Positions 27,088-35,817 of a DNA stretch of 64,000 nucleotides are shown piece by piece. A program made the translations under genes and the position numbers. This DNA comes from Gillisia marina (GTDB taxonomy: Bacteria > Bacteroidota > Bacteroidia > Flavobacteriales > Flavobacteriaceae), in the NCBI RefSeq assembly GCF_000258765.1, contig NZ_AJLT01000025.1, positions 1-64,000 on the forward strand, read 5' to 3'. The notes under the pieces are model-generated. The model was not told the origin of the DNA. It ran no database searches and saw only the letters and a list, made by a program, of their open reading frames with translations. Position 1 is the stretch's first letter. Each line of letters begins with the position of its first letter.

Positions 27088-30042
27088 ATGTATCTAAATG
27101 CACATACTTGGTTCTCTTTGCGCTACGGAACATTTTCTGTAGAAGCCATGTGTGAGCTTGCTCAAAAATATAAGGTTAAACATCTTACACTTACAGATAT
27201 TAATAACACTTCCGGTTGTCTTAGTTTTTTGAAAATTGCTAAAAAGTATGGAATTAAGCCGTTGGTTGGAATAGATTTTAGAAATGGGGTTTCGCAGCAA
27301 TATGTTGGAATAGCAAAAAACAATGATGGCTTTCGGCAACTTAATGAACATTTATCCAAACATCTTCACATCAAAAAAGAATTTGCAGCTAAAGCCCCAT
27401 TATTACCAGATTGCTATGTTATTTATCCTTTCGAAAAAGTAACGGCTCTCAAAAAAACCATTTTTAGTGAGAATGAATTTATTGGTATCTCGGTTGAAAG
27501 TTTGCGGAAATTAAAGTTCTCTAATTACTTAAAATTCACTACCAAACTGGTGCTGCTACAGTCCGTTAGCTTCCGGAGTAAAAAGGATTATAATGCACAC
27601 AGGCTTTTACGAGCGATAGACAACAATACCTTACTAAGTAAATTGCCAAAAAGCGAGCAAGGTTCATCTTCAGATCAAATGTTGGATATAGCAGAAATAG
27701 AGGCCTCTTTCACAGGTTTTGAGCATATTTTAGAGAATACTCGCAGATTGATGGAAAATTGTAAGGTGGATTTCAAATTTGGAACGGGGCAAAATCGAAA
27801 TTTATTAGTCTACGGAAAAAATAAAGCAGAGGATATTGAAGAACTGAAGCATTTATGTGAACAAAAAATTTATACTCGTTATTCTATAGTAACTCAAAAA
27901 ATTGAAGATCGAGTAACTAAAGAGTTAGACGCAATTATCAAATTGGGGTTTGTGTCTTATTTTTTGATCAATCTGGATATTGTGAATTATGCAAGATCTC
28001 AAAATTTTCAATTCGTGGGTCGGGGCAGTGGTGCAAATTCTATTGTAGCCTATATCCTTGGAATCACAAATGTAGATCCCATAGAATTGGAGTTGTATTT
28101 TGAACGCTTTATCAATGAAAATCGAAAATCTCCACCAGATTTTGATATAGATTTCTCTTGGAAAGATCGTGATAATATCACGCAGTATATTTTTAATAAA
28201 TATAAGAATACTGCATTAATGGGGACTTATGTTACTTTTAAAAGAAGAGCAGTATCTAGAGAGTTGGGGAAAGTTTTTGGCTTGCCTAAAATGGATATCG
28301 ATAAACTTTCAAGTGGGCTTTTTAATTATTCTGAACTGGATGAGGTCGAAAAATTGGTAATTCAGTACAGTTCTCTAATTGAAGGCTTCCCCAATTATTT
28401 GAGCGTACATTCAGGCGGGATCTGTATTTTAAATGATTGCATTTATACTTATGCCGGGACTTTCTTGCCGCCAAAAGGTTTTGAAACTATTCAAATTGAT
28501 ATGAATATTGCAGAAGATGTGGGCATTCATAAATTTGATATTCTTTCCCAAAGAGGCCTCTCAAAAATTACAGATGCAATTGAGATCATTAAAGAAAATC
28601 AGCCCGATGCTGAGATCTTAGATATTGATAATGTAGAAGTTTTTAAAAACGACCCAAAAATTAATAGTTTGCTTAAGGTAGGAGACTGCATGGGTGTTTT
28701 TTATGTAGAATCTCCTGCAATGCGAGGATTGCTCATTAAATTACAAACCGATAATTATTTGAATTTGGTAGCTGCCAGCTCAATTATTCGTCCCGGGATT
28801 TCTAGCGGGGGCATGAAGGAAGAATACATAAAAAGCCATCGAGATCCAGAACGCAGAAAGCAAGCACATCCCGTAATGTATGAGATTATGGAGGATACCT
28901 ATGGCATCATGGTATACCAAGAAGATGTAATGAAGGTTGCGCATCAATTCGCAGGTTTAAGTTTTGATGATGCCGATGTTTTACGACGTGGGATGAGTGG
29001 TAAAAAGACCTCGAAAGGGCAAATGGAAAAAATTGAAAAAAACTTTCGGGATAACTGTAAAAAAAAAGGCTACAGTTCTACTTTAACAACTGAGGTTTGG
29101 GAGCAAATTTCATCCTTTGCCGGCTATGCTTTTCCAAAGGGGCATTCTGCTTCTTATGCAGTGGAGAGTTATCAAAGCTTGTATTTAAAATGTTATTTCC
29201 CATTGGAGTTTATGGTTGCGGTACTCAATAATGGAGGCGGATTTTATTCAAAAGAAACCTATGTGCAGGAAATTCGAAAATGTGGAGGTATTGTTCACGC
29301 TCCGTGTATCAATAAAAGTGATCACCCCAATGTTATTTTTGGTAAAGATGTTTATCTAGGCTTTGGTTATTTAAAAGAGTTAGAAGTTAAATTGATTCAA
29401 CAAATTTTAGAAAATCGACAGTTCTTCGGAGCTTTTACTTCTTTCGATGATTTTGTAGATCGGATTTCTATTTCTATAGAACAACTGCGTATTTTAGTTA
29501 GGATAGATGCGTTTAGATTTACAGGAATAGATAAACATGAATTATTATGGAAAGCACATTTTAAATTAAGTAGCTCTAAGCCAAAATTTGCACAAGCACC
29601 TTTGTTTAAAATCCAACATAGGGATTTTGTGTTGCCACAGTTCTCTTATTCCAGCTTAATTAATGCATTCGATCAGATGGAATTGCTGGGATTTCCGCTA
29701 TGTAGTCATTTTAAATTGTTAAAGAACAAAACTGAAGACTCTGTAAAAGCTAAAGATTTAAGGAACTATGTTGGGCAGGATGTTTTGATCTACGGGAATT
29801 TAATTACTGTAAAAAGAACAACTACGGTTAATAATAAAAATATGTATTTCGGGACTTTTTTAGATGAAAATAGTGATGTTTTTGATACTGTCCAGTTTCC
29901 AAAAGTGGCTGAAAAATATCCTTTGCGCGGTAATGGAATTTATTTGTGTTTTGGAAAAGTGGTAAATGAATTGGATTATATATCCATTAATCTAGCCTGG
30001 ATGATTCGTCAAGAAACGGCTAAAGATCCAAGATTAGTTTAA
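27088..30042 (+). CDS. dnaE2: Short DnaE-type DNA polymerase III alpha (translesion type)
   Basis: C-family polymerase of 984 aa, clearly shorter than the replicative Bacteroidota DnaE (about 1,450 aa). N-terminal PHP domain begins MYLNAHTWFSLRYGTFSVE; the palm carries the catalytic SPPDFDIDFSW near residue 350, with GRGSGANSIVAY before it; DADVLRRGMSGKK and FPKGHSASYAV are finger-region motifs; an OB-like segment (VLIYGNLITVKRTTT) lies near the end. Such short forms work with a Y-family protein in induced mutagenesis. Gene symbol follows this role; it is not proof of orthology to mycobacterial dnaE2. Confidence 0.85.
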   Translation: MYLNAHTWFSLRYGTFSVEAMCELAQKYKVKHLTLTDINNTSGCLSFLKIAKKYGIKPLVGIDFRNGVSQQYVGIAKNNDGFRQLNEHLSKHLHIKKEFAAKAPLLPDCYVIYPFEKVTALKKTIFSENEFIGISVESLRKLKFSNYLKFTTKLVLLQSVSFRSKKDYNAHRLLRAIDNNTLLSKLPKSEQGSSSDQMLDIAEIEASFTGFEHILENTRRLMENCKVDFKFGTGQNRNLLVYGKNKAEDIEELKHLCEQKIYTRYSIVTQKIEDRVTKELDAIIKLGFVSYFLINLDIVNYARSQNFQFVGRGSGANSIVAYILGITNVDPIELELYFERFINENRKSPPDFDIDFSWKDRDNITQYIFNKYKNTALMGTYVTFKRRAVSRELGKVFGLPKMDIDKLSSGLFNYSELDEVEKLVIQYSSLIEGFPNYLSVHSGGICILNDCIYTYAGTFLPPKGFETIQIDMNIAEDVGIHKFDILSQRGLSKITDAIEIIKENQPDAEILDIDNVEVFKNDPKINSLLKVGDCMGVFYVESPAMRGLLIKLQTDNYLNLVAASSIIRPGISSGGMKEEYIKSHRDPERRKQAHPVMYEIMEDTYGIMVYQEDVMKVAHQFAGLSFDDADVLRRGMSGKKTSKGQMEKIEKNFRDNCKKKGYSSTLTTEVWEQISSFAGYAFPKGHSASYAVESYQSLYLKCYFPLEFMVAVLNNGGGFYSKETYVQEIRKCGGIVHAPCINKSDHPNVIFGKDVYLGFGYLKELEVKLIQQILENRQFFGAFTSFDDFVDRISISIEQLRILVRIDAFRFTGIDKHELLWKAHFKLSSSKPKFAQAPLFKIQHRDFVLPQFSYSSLINAFDQMELLGFPLCSHFKLLKNKTEDSVKAKDLRNYVGQDVLIYGNLITVKRTTTVNNKNMYFGTFLDENSDVFDTVQFPKVAEKYPLRGNGIYLCFGKVVNELDYISINLAWMIRQETAKDPRLV

Positions 30043-30069
30043 TTTTTATTAAAAAAACCTTTATAAATT

Positions 30070-30103
30070 AAAAAAACCCCAAGACTCTTATCAAGGGGTT
30101 TTT
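30070..30103. terminator. Bidirectional terminator of tRNA-Phe and dnaE2
   Basis: AAAAACCCC at 30072-30080 pairs with GGGGTTTTT at 30095-30103 around a 14-base loop. On the minus strand it lies 4 bases after the tRNA end and runs into seven T; on the plus strand it follows the polymerase stop. Confidence 0.85.
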
Positions 30104-30107
30104 AAGG

Positions 30108-30180
30108 TGGTGCCTCCAGGAATCGAACCAGGGACACAAGGATTTTCAGTCCTTTGCTCTACCAACTGAGCTAAGGCACC
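30108..30180 (-). tRNA. tRNA-Phe (GAA)
   Basis: A 73-base tRNA: acceptor arm GGTGCCT with AGGCACC, D-arm GCTCAGTTGGTAGAGC, anticodon loop CTGAAAA with GAA at its centre, and T-arm CCTGGTTCGATTCCTGG. Discriminator base is A; the 3' CCA is not encoded (CCT follows). A promoter and a terminator flank it, so it is a single-gene transcript. Confidence 0.96.
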
Positions 30181-30219
30181 AGTTGCTTTAAAACTTGCAG
30201 TAAGCCTTTCAAGCGGGTG

Positions 30220-30251
30220 CAAATATAATTTCATTTTTATTAACCCACAAA
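30220..30251 (-). promoter_or_regulatory. Bacteroidota-type promoter of tRNA-Phe
   Basis: On the minus strand TTTG (30248-30251), 20 bases, then TATATTTG (30220-30227), a full match to TTTG-N20-TAnnTTTG. The -7 box lies 39 bases before the tRNA 5' end. The same spacing is found before the mercury-type operon. Confidence 0.75.
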
Positions 30252-30302
30252 GGAAAAATTAAAAAAAATGCTTTTGTAACTTCGCTTTTTCAATTAGAAT
30301 CT

Positions 30303-31035
30303 ATGAATTTAGTGATAGATATAGGGAATACGCTGGTGAAAATGGCTGTATTTCAGGATGATGTGTTAGTCAATAAAAAAATAGCGCTCAAGCAAAATTT
30401 TTTTTAAAAATCTTGAAGAATTAGAACAAAGCTTTCCAAATATAAAGGATGTTTTAGTCTCTTCGGTATCAAAAACACCTTCCAAGTGGTTGCAAAAACT
30501 CCAGGAAGACTATAAAATGGTTGTTTTGGATCAAGAGTTACCTCAGGTATTCTCAAATTCTTATGCTACACCCAAAACTCTGGGTAATGATAGAATAGCA
30601 TTGGTGTCTGCTGCAAGCAAATTATATCCTAATCAAAACGTACTCGTAATTGATGCCGGGACTTGTATTACCTTCGATATTAAAAACATCGAAAATGAAT
30701 ATCTAGGAGGCGCTATTTCTCCCGGTTTACAAATGCGATATCAGGCAATGAATACGTTTACGGAAAACTTGCCGTTATTAGAACCGGAGGAAGCTGTGGA
30801 TCTAATTGGAAATACGACTATTAAAAGCATACAATCTGGCGTGATTTTTGGGATTACTGCGGAAATTGATGGGGTGATTTCTATGTATAACTCTCAGTTT
30901 AAAGATTTAACAATTATTTTGACAGGTGGAGACTCAGTATTTTTGTGTAAACGATTAAAAAATAGCATCTTTGCGAACTCAAATTTTCTCCTTGAAGGAT
31001 TGAATTACATTTTAGAATTTAATAAATCTCAATGA
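30303..31035 (+). pseudogene. coaX: Type III pantothenate kinase, frameshifted
   Basis: Phosphorylates pantothenate in the first step of coenzyme A synthesis. The N-terminus MNLVIDIGNTLVKMAVF carries the ASKHA phosphate loop DIGNT; VIDAGTCITFDI and GGAISPGLQMR follow, and the end holds ILTGGDS. The frame ends falsely at KQNFF in a run of eight T (30398-30405); seven give QNFFKNLEELEQSF and a normal protein of 243 aa. As the only pantothenate kinase visible and normally essential, it is unlikely to be dead in the living cell. Its stop overlaps the next start (ATGA). Confidence 0.88.
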
Positions 31036-32276
31036 TTAAACGATTTATAATAATCGTGGCCTTATTAACTACGGTTGCATCGGCTGCACAAGAAGGAACA
31101 TCATCCCCTTATTCATTTTACGGAATTGGCCTTACGAAGTTTAAAGGTACTGTAGAAAATCAGTCTATGGGAGGTATCCGCATGTTTTCAGATAGTATTC
31201 ATTTAAACTTGCGAAACCCCGGTTCTTATGGAAGACTACGATTAACCACTTTTACGGTTGGAGGAAGTCACCAAAGTACAGCATTAAAAACAGACAACGA
31301 AAGTGAGTCTAGTAGAACAACTTCTTTAGACTATTTAGCAATAGGACTTCCTACTGGAAAACTGAATTTTGGATTGGGTTTAATTCCATATACTTCGGTA
31401 GGTTATAGAATCTTAGAAGTAGATGAAGAGACTTCCAATAGATTTACCGGTCGCGGTGGAATGAATAAAGTATTTTTAACCGCTGGTTATGCAGTTAATG
31501 ATAATTTAAGTGTAGGTATGGATGTAAATTATAATTTTGGAAATATTCAGAATAACTTTACAACGCTTCAAAGTGGTGTTCAATTTGGATCTAGACAAAT
31601 TAATAGAACAGACCTTCGAGGTTTTAATCTAAATTTCGGTTTGGATTACCAAAGGGATTTAAATGAGAAGTTAAAATTATATACTGTTGCTACCTACGCT
31701 CCGCAAATGGATATTACAGCAGAGAAAATGAGTAATATTGCTACAATTTCTTTTAGAGCAGATGGAAGTGAAGTTGTAGTGGAAGAATCTGAGCAAACGT
31801 TTCCGCAGGGAGATCTTTCCTTACCATCCGAATTAACACTTGGTGCCGGAATTGGTACAACGAACAAATGGTTTTTAGGAGCAGAGTATGGAAGAATTTC
31901 TGCGAGCGATTATAATTTTAATTCTGGAAACTCTTTTGCAGAGGTGCAATATGATAACGCCTCTCAATATAGAGTAGGTGGATTTTATATTCCAGAATAT
32001 AATTCTTTAACGAGTTATTTTAGTAGAGTGGTTTATCGTGCAGGTTTACGTTTTGAAGAAACGGGTCTTAACCTTAGTGATGAAGGGATAAATGAGTTTG
32101 GCATATCTTTTGGAGTAGGATTACCAGCAGGACGAAACTTTACAAATGCAAACATAGGAATTGAGTATGGACAGCGCGGTACAACAAATTCCGGTTTAAT
32201 TCAGGAGAACTTTTTTAAACTTTCAATAAGTTTGTCTTTAAATGATAAATGGTTCGTACAACGCAAATTTGATTAA
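31032..32276 (+). CDS. Outer-membrane protein, porin-like
   Basis: Exported protein of 414 aa with signal sequence MIKRFIIIVALLTTVASAAQ. The body is made of alternating strands ending in aromatic residues (for example FGISFGVGLP, ANIGIEYGQRGTTN, FFKLSISLSLNDKWF), as in outer-membrane barrels of the OmpP1/FadL or PorV-like kind seen next to coaX in flavobacteria. Its start overlaps the coaX stop by four bases, so it belongs to the same operon, with the TPR protein gene and lptC after it. Exact role unknown; a link to envelope export is likely. Confidence 0.75.
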   Translation: MIKRFIIIVALLTTVASAAQEGTSSPYSFYGIGLTKFKGTVENQSMGGIRMFSDSIHLNLRNPGSYGRLRLTTFTVGGSHQSTALKTDNESESSRTTSLDYLAIGLPTGKLNFGLGLIPYTSVGYRILEVDEETSNRFTGRGGMNKVFLTAGYAVNDNLSVGMDVNYNFGNIQNNFTTLQSGVQFGSRQINRTDLRGFNLNFGLDYQRDLNEKLKLYTVATYAPQMDITAEKMSNIATISFRADGSEVVVEESEQTFPQGDLSLPSELTLGAGIGTTNKWFLGAEYGRISASDYNFNSGNSFAEVQYDNASQYRVGGFYIPEYNSLTSYFSRVVYRAGLRFEETGLNLSDEGINEFGISFGVGLPAGRNFTNANIGIEYGQRGTTNSGLIQENFFKLSISLSLNDKWFVQRKFD

Positions 32277-32295
32277 CCACTATAAAAACAAAAAC

Positions 32296-33669
32296 ATGAA
32301 AACTAAATTTATATTACTACTGTCGGGAGTGCTTTTAAGCTCTGGTCTAGTTAATGCTCAATCTAACGTAGATTGTGCAACTAAGGCGGCCTTGGCATAC
32401 GATGACGCAAAAGCAAAAAGATACGATCAGGCATATGCGCCTTTAATGGAAGTAAAAGAAAAATGCCCTACCTATAGTTTGGCAACTTTCCAGTACTTAG
32501 ATCGTGTTTTAAAAGATAAAATGTCTAAAGCTAATGGTGCTGATAAAACAAAATTAGTTGAAGAGACTATAGATCTTATGAACGATCGTTTGAAGTATTA
32601 CCCTTCTAAAACAAGTGCTGGTGAAGTACAAGGTGATATCGCAATGCTTAAGTATGAGAATGGGATAGGAACTAAGGAAGAGCAATTTGAAGCTTTCGAT
32701 GCAGCCTTTAAAGCAGATAAAGAAAGTTTTACTAGTGCGAGAGCATTATACGCTTACTTTTCTTTGTTAGTAGATCTTCAAGATGAAGGAACAAGAACAT
32801 TGGAAGATGTATTTGAAAACTACGATGAGGTAATCTCTAAAGTAGAAGAAGAAGAAAATAAAATGGCAGAATTCCTTGCGCCACTTTTAGTTAAGCAAGA
32901 TGCAGGTGAAGAATTATCTGCTAAGGAAAAGCAGTTAGTTGCAAATTCTGAAATTAACTTAAAAGCATATAGTACTGTTAAAAGTAGTATTAACGCTAAG
33001 TTAGGACAGAGAGCAGATTGTGATAACTTAATTCCTTTATATAACAAGGATTTTGCTGAAAGAAAAACAGATGTTGCTTGGTTAAAAATAGCTTCTGGAA
33101 GATTGTCTGCTAAAGATTGTACTGAAGATCCTATCTTTTTTAAATTATCTGAAGCTTTACATACAGCAGAGCCATCTGCAAAATCTGCCCTTTATTTAGG
33201 ACAATTAGCAGATGCTAAAGGAGATGCTTCTCAAGCGATGAAGTATTATAATGAGTCTGCAGAATTGGAAACAAATCCTTCAGATAAGTCTAGAGTATAT
33301 ATGAAGTTAGCTGACAATTACAAGAGAAAAGGTAGTTACGGTCAAGCAAGAACTTACTATAACAAAGCACTTGCTGCTAAGCCATCTGCAGGTAGAGCAT
33401 ACTTACAAATTGCAGATATGATTGCAAAAAGCGCTAACAACTGTGGACAAACTACGTTCGATAAGAGAGCTGTATATTGGTTAGCTGCAGATTATGCATC
33501 TAGAGCAGGTCGTGTAGACCCTTCTTTAAGTAGTGTTGCAAACCAAACGGTTGCTGCTTATAAAGGAAGAGCACCTCAAAAATCTGATATTTTCCAAGCT
33601 GGAAAACAAGGTCAGAGTGTGAGAATTGGATGTTGGATTGGAGAAACAGTAAGAGTACCTTCATTGTAA
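32296..33669 (+). CDS. Secreted tetratricopeptide-repeat protein
   Basis: Exported protein of 457 aa: signal sequence MKTKFILLLSGVLLSSGLVNAQ, then helical TPR-type repeats. The clearest are SAKSALYLGQLADAKGDASQAMKYYNESAEL and ADNYKRKGSYGQARTYYNKALA near residues 290-360. The frame is open upstream to 32242, but that would overlap the end of the preceding gene and place 18 residues before the signal, so I choose ATG 32296. It lies between an outer-membrane protein and lptC, suggesting an envelope assembly role. Confidence 0.82.
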   Translation: MKTKFILLLSGVLLSSGLVNAQSNVDCATKAALAYDDAKAKRYDQAYAPLMEVKEKCPTYSLATFQYLDRVLKDKMSKANGADKTKLVEETIDLMNDRLKYYPSKTSAGEVQGDIAMLKYENGIGTKEEQFEAFDAAFKADKESFTSARALYAYFSLLVDLQDEGTRTLEDVFENYDEVISKVEEEENKMAEFLAPLLVKQDAGEELSAKEKQLVANSEINLKAYSTVKSSINAKLGQRADCDNLIPLYNKDFAERKTDVAWLKIASGRLSAKDCTEDPIFFKLSEALHTAEPSAKSALYLGQLADAKGDASQAMKYYNESAELETNPSDKSRVYMKLADNYKRKGSYGQARTYYNKALAAKPSAGRAYLQIADMIAKSANNCGQTTFDKRAVYWLAADYASRAGRVDPSLSSVANQTVAAYKGRAPQKSDIFQAGKQGQSVRIGCWIGETVRVPSL

Positions 33670-33673
33670 ATCA

Positions 33674-34250
33674 ATGATAACATATCAAAAAATAATTGCA
33701 GGCATTGTCACGGCTATCACCGTGACAATGCTTTTTTCATGTGAAGGCAATCTAAACCGGGTTCGAGCTTTAGATATGCCAGATGAGAACCCACAAGCGA
33801 TCGGGATGGGTCTCAATTTAAAATACACCGATTCCGGAAGAGTGGTAGCGACGCTTAAAAGCCCAAAAATGCTGGATTTTACCAATATGGAATTTCCATA
33901 TAGAGAATTTCCAGAGGGAATCCAAGTGGAGTTTTTTGATGAAGATCTCAAAAAAAAGTACTGTTACAGCTAATTATGGTGTTATCTACGATGAAACCGG
34001 CTTGATAGACTTACAGGATAATGTGGTTTTGGTGACTAGTGATAGCACTAAGTTACAGGCAAATCAGCTGTTTTGGGATCAAAAAGCGGGATGGATTTTT
34101 ACCGATAAACCCAATACAATTCTATTTGCAAATGGTGCTCGGAATGATGGACAAGGTTTTGATTCCGATTTAAATTTCACTAATTTTCGTTCCCGTACCA
34201 ATGTGGGAATACAAATAATAGAAGAGAAAAAGAATGATGAAGTTTTTTAA
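33674..34250 (+). pseudogene. lptC: LptC-type LPS export protein, frameshifted
   Basis: Periplasmic component of the lipopolysaccharide transport bridge, anchored to the inner membrane. About 191 aa when repaired, with a lipobox-like TVTMLFSC near residue 23 (Bacteroidota LptC proteins are often lipoproteins) and the OstA-like beta-jellyroll segments LKSPKMLDF, YGVIYDETGLIDLQDNVVLVT and LQANQLFWDQKAGWIFTD. The frame is broken in a run of eight A at 33950-33957; seven give DEDLKKSTVTANYGVI. Only four bases separate it from the TPR gene, and its end overlaps a small membrane-protein gene. Confidence 0.85.
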
Positions 34251-34426
34251 ATATTTTGAATATGCATATTTATTTATAGCTGCATTTTTTTCTGTTCGAA
34301 ACCTTCAGGATTTGGAACGAAGAGCGTAATCGTGCATATCTTTTTATTTTCTTTGTGGTGATTGCCATCTTTATGTTCTTTTTCAAAAGACGTTTCAGGC
34401 AGAAGCTGGAAAATGACAAGCATTAA
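34234..34426 (+). pseudogene. Small two-segment membrane protein, frameshifted
   Basis: A gene not apparent unless a shift is allowed. From ATG 34234 (overlapping the lptC end by 17 bases) it reads MMKFFKYFEYAYLFIAAFF and, with six instead of seven T at 34285-34291, continues LFETFRIWNEERNRAYLF...FFFKRRFRQKLENDKH to the stop at 34424-34426, 63 aa with two membrane segments and a basic end. The close fit to the next gene start (34432) supports it. Uncorrected, it stops after SVRNLQDLERRA. Unknown function; the position suggests an LPS or envelope role. Confidence 0.65.
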
Positions 34427-34431
34427 TTATT

Positions 34432-35721
34432 ATGGAAGTCCAAATTCTAATTATTGTATGTAGCCTAATTCTTTCGGCATTTTTCTCAGGAATGGAAATA
34501 GCATACATTTCTTCCAATAAAATCTTTATTGAAATAGAAAAAAGGCAGTCCGGGCTGCTTGCGAATGTTCTTAAAAAACTAACCAAAAAACCTTCAAAAT
34601 TTATTGCTACCATGTTGGTAGGTAATAATATTGCACTGGTGGTTTATGGCTTTTACATGGGAGACCTAATTATGGCTGTCTTGTCTGGTCTTTTGCCTTC
34701 AGAAAGTGGATTTGTAACTGCAATGGTAACAGATTTTAGTTTGCTTACACAAACCATTATTTCTACACTAGTAATTCTTTTTACTGCAGAATTTCTTCCG
34801 AAGGTGTTTTTTCAGATCTATGCAAACTCTTTTTTGAAGATCTTCGCTATCCCGGCTTATTTATTCTATTTCTTGTTCAGTTTTGTTTCATCTTTTGTTA
34901 TTTGGATCTCCGATGTTATTCTAAAACGCTTTTTTAAAACCGACGGAGATGAGGTGCAATTAGCTTTTAGCAAATTAGAATTGGGAAATTTTATAAGTGA
35001 GCAATTGGAAACAGTAGAGTCCGATGAAGAAATGGATTCGGAAATACAGATTTTTCAGAATGCTCTGGAATTTTCAGACATCAAATCTCGGGAGGTTATG
35101 GTGCCAAGAACAGAGATCGTAGCTGTAGACCAAAACGTAGAGCCTAAAGACTTGGTGAAGATTTTTACGGATACCGGCCTATCTAAAATCCTTGTTTACA
35201 ATGAAACGATAGATGATATCATTGGATATATCCACTCTTTCGAACTTTTCAAAAAACCAAAAACCCTTAAATCTATTCTTCTTCCTGTGGTTTATGCTCC
35301 GGAAACTATGTGGGTGAAAGACGTGCTTAATATTCTGATTAAAAAAAGAAAGAGTATTGCGGTGGTGATAGATGAATATGGAGGAACCAGTGGAATGATC
35401 ACTATTGAAGATATTGTGGAAGAATTATTTGGAGAAATAGAAGATGAGCATGATTCTGTTATGCTTATCGAAGAAAAACTTGGAGAGGAGCATTTTAAAT
35501 TTTCTGCGCGATTGGAAGTGGATTATTTAAACGAGACATACAAATTAGATATTCCCGAAGGTGAAAATTATGAAACGCTGGGAGGTTTTATAACTAATCA
35601 TACCGAAGAAATTCCACAAATAGATGAAGAGGTAAAGATCAATAACTACCACTTTAAGATCCTTGATGCTACCAATACCAAAATAGAATTGGTAGAGCTG
35701 GAATTAAAAGACAAAAACTAA
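34432..35721 (+). CDS. CorC/HlyC family protein (CNNM-CBS)
   Basis: Membrane protein of 429 aa. The N-terminal DUF21/CNNM domain (~1-190) begins MEVQILIIVCSLILSAFFSGMEIAYIS and has four membrane segments. A paired CBS region follows (~210-330; EVMVPRTEIVAVD and VVIDEYGGTSGMITIEDIVEELFGEIEDEHD), then the CorC_HlyC domain. The family is linked to magnesium or cobalt efflux and membrane integrity; in Bacteroidota a related protein, GldE, takes part in gliding, but this gene is not next to gld genes. It follows lptC and the small membrane gene closely, likely in one transcript. Confidence 0.85.
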   Translation: MEVQILIIVCSLILSAFFSGMEIAYISSNKIFIEIEKRQSGLLANVLKKLTKKPSKFIATMLVGNNIALVVYGFYMGDLIMAVLSGLLPSESGFVTAMVTDFSLLTQTIISTLVILFTAEFLPKVFFQIYANSFLKIFAIPAYLFYFLFSFVSSFVIWISDVILKRFFKTDGDEVQLAFSKLELGNFISEQLETVESDEEMDSEIQIFQNALEFSDIKSREVMVPRTEIVAVDQNVEPKDLVKIFTDTGLSKILVYNETIDDIIGYIHSFELFKKPKTLKSILLPVVYAPETMWVKDVLNILIKKRKSIAVVIDEYGGTSGMITIEDIVEELFGEIEDEHDSVMLIEEKLGEEHFKFSARLEVDYLNETYKLDIPEGENYETLGGFITNHTEEIPQIDEEVKINNYHFKILDATNTKIELVELELKDKN

Positions 35722-35817
35722 AAAATTAATTGCGTTAATATTTTGCAAATTTTAAGTTTTATAATTAGGTTAAAAACACTATTTTCGCCCACTATATTAG
35801 ATAAATAATAACTACAA

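Noticed and set aside
30398-30405. Phase variation of coaX by slippage in the T run
   Set aside because: coaX is normally essential and similar shifts occur in many unrelated housekeeping genes, so sequencing error is simpler.
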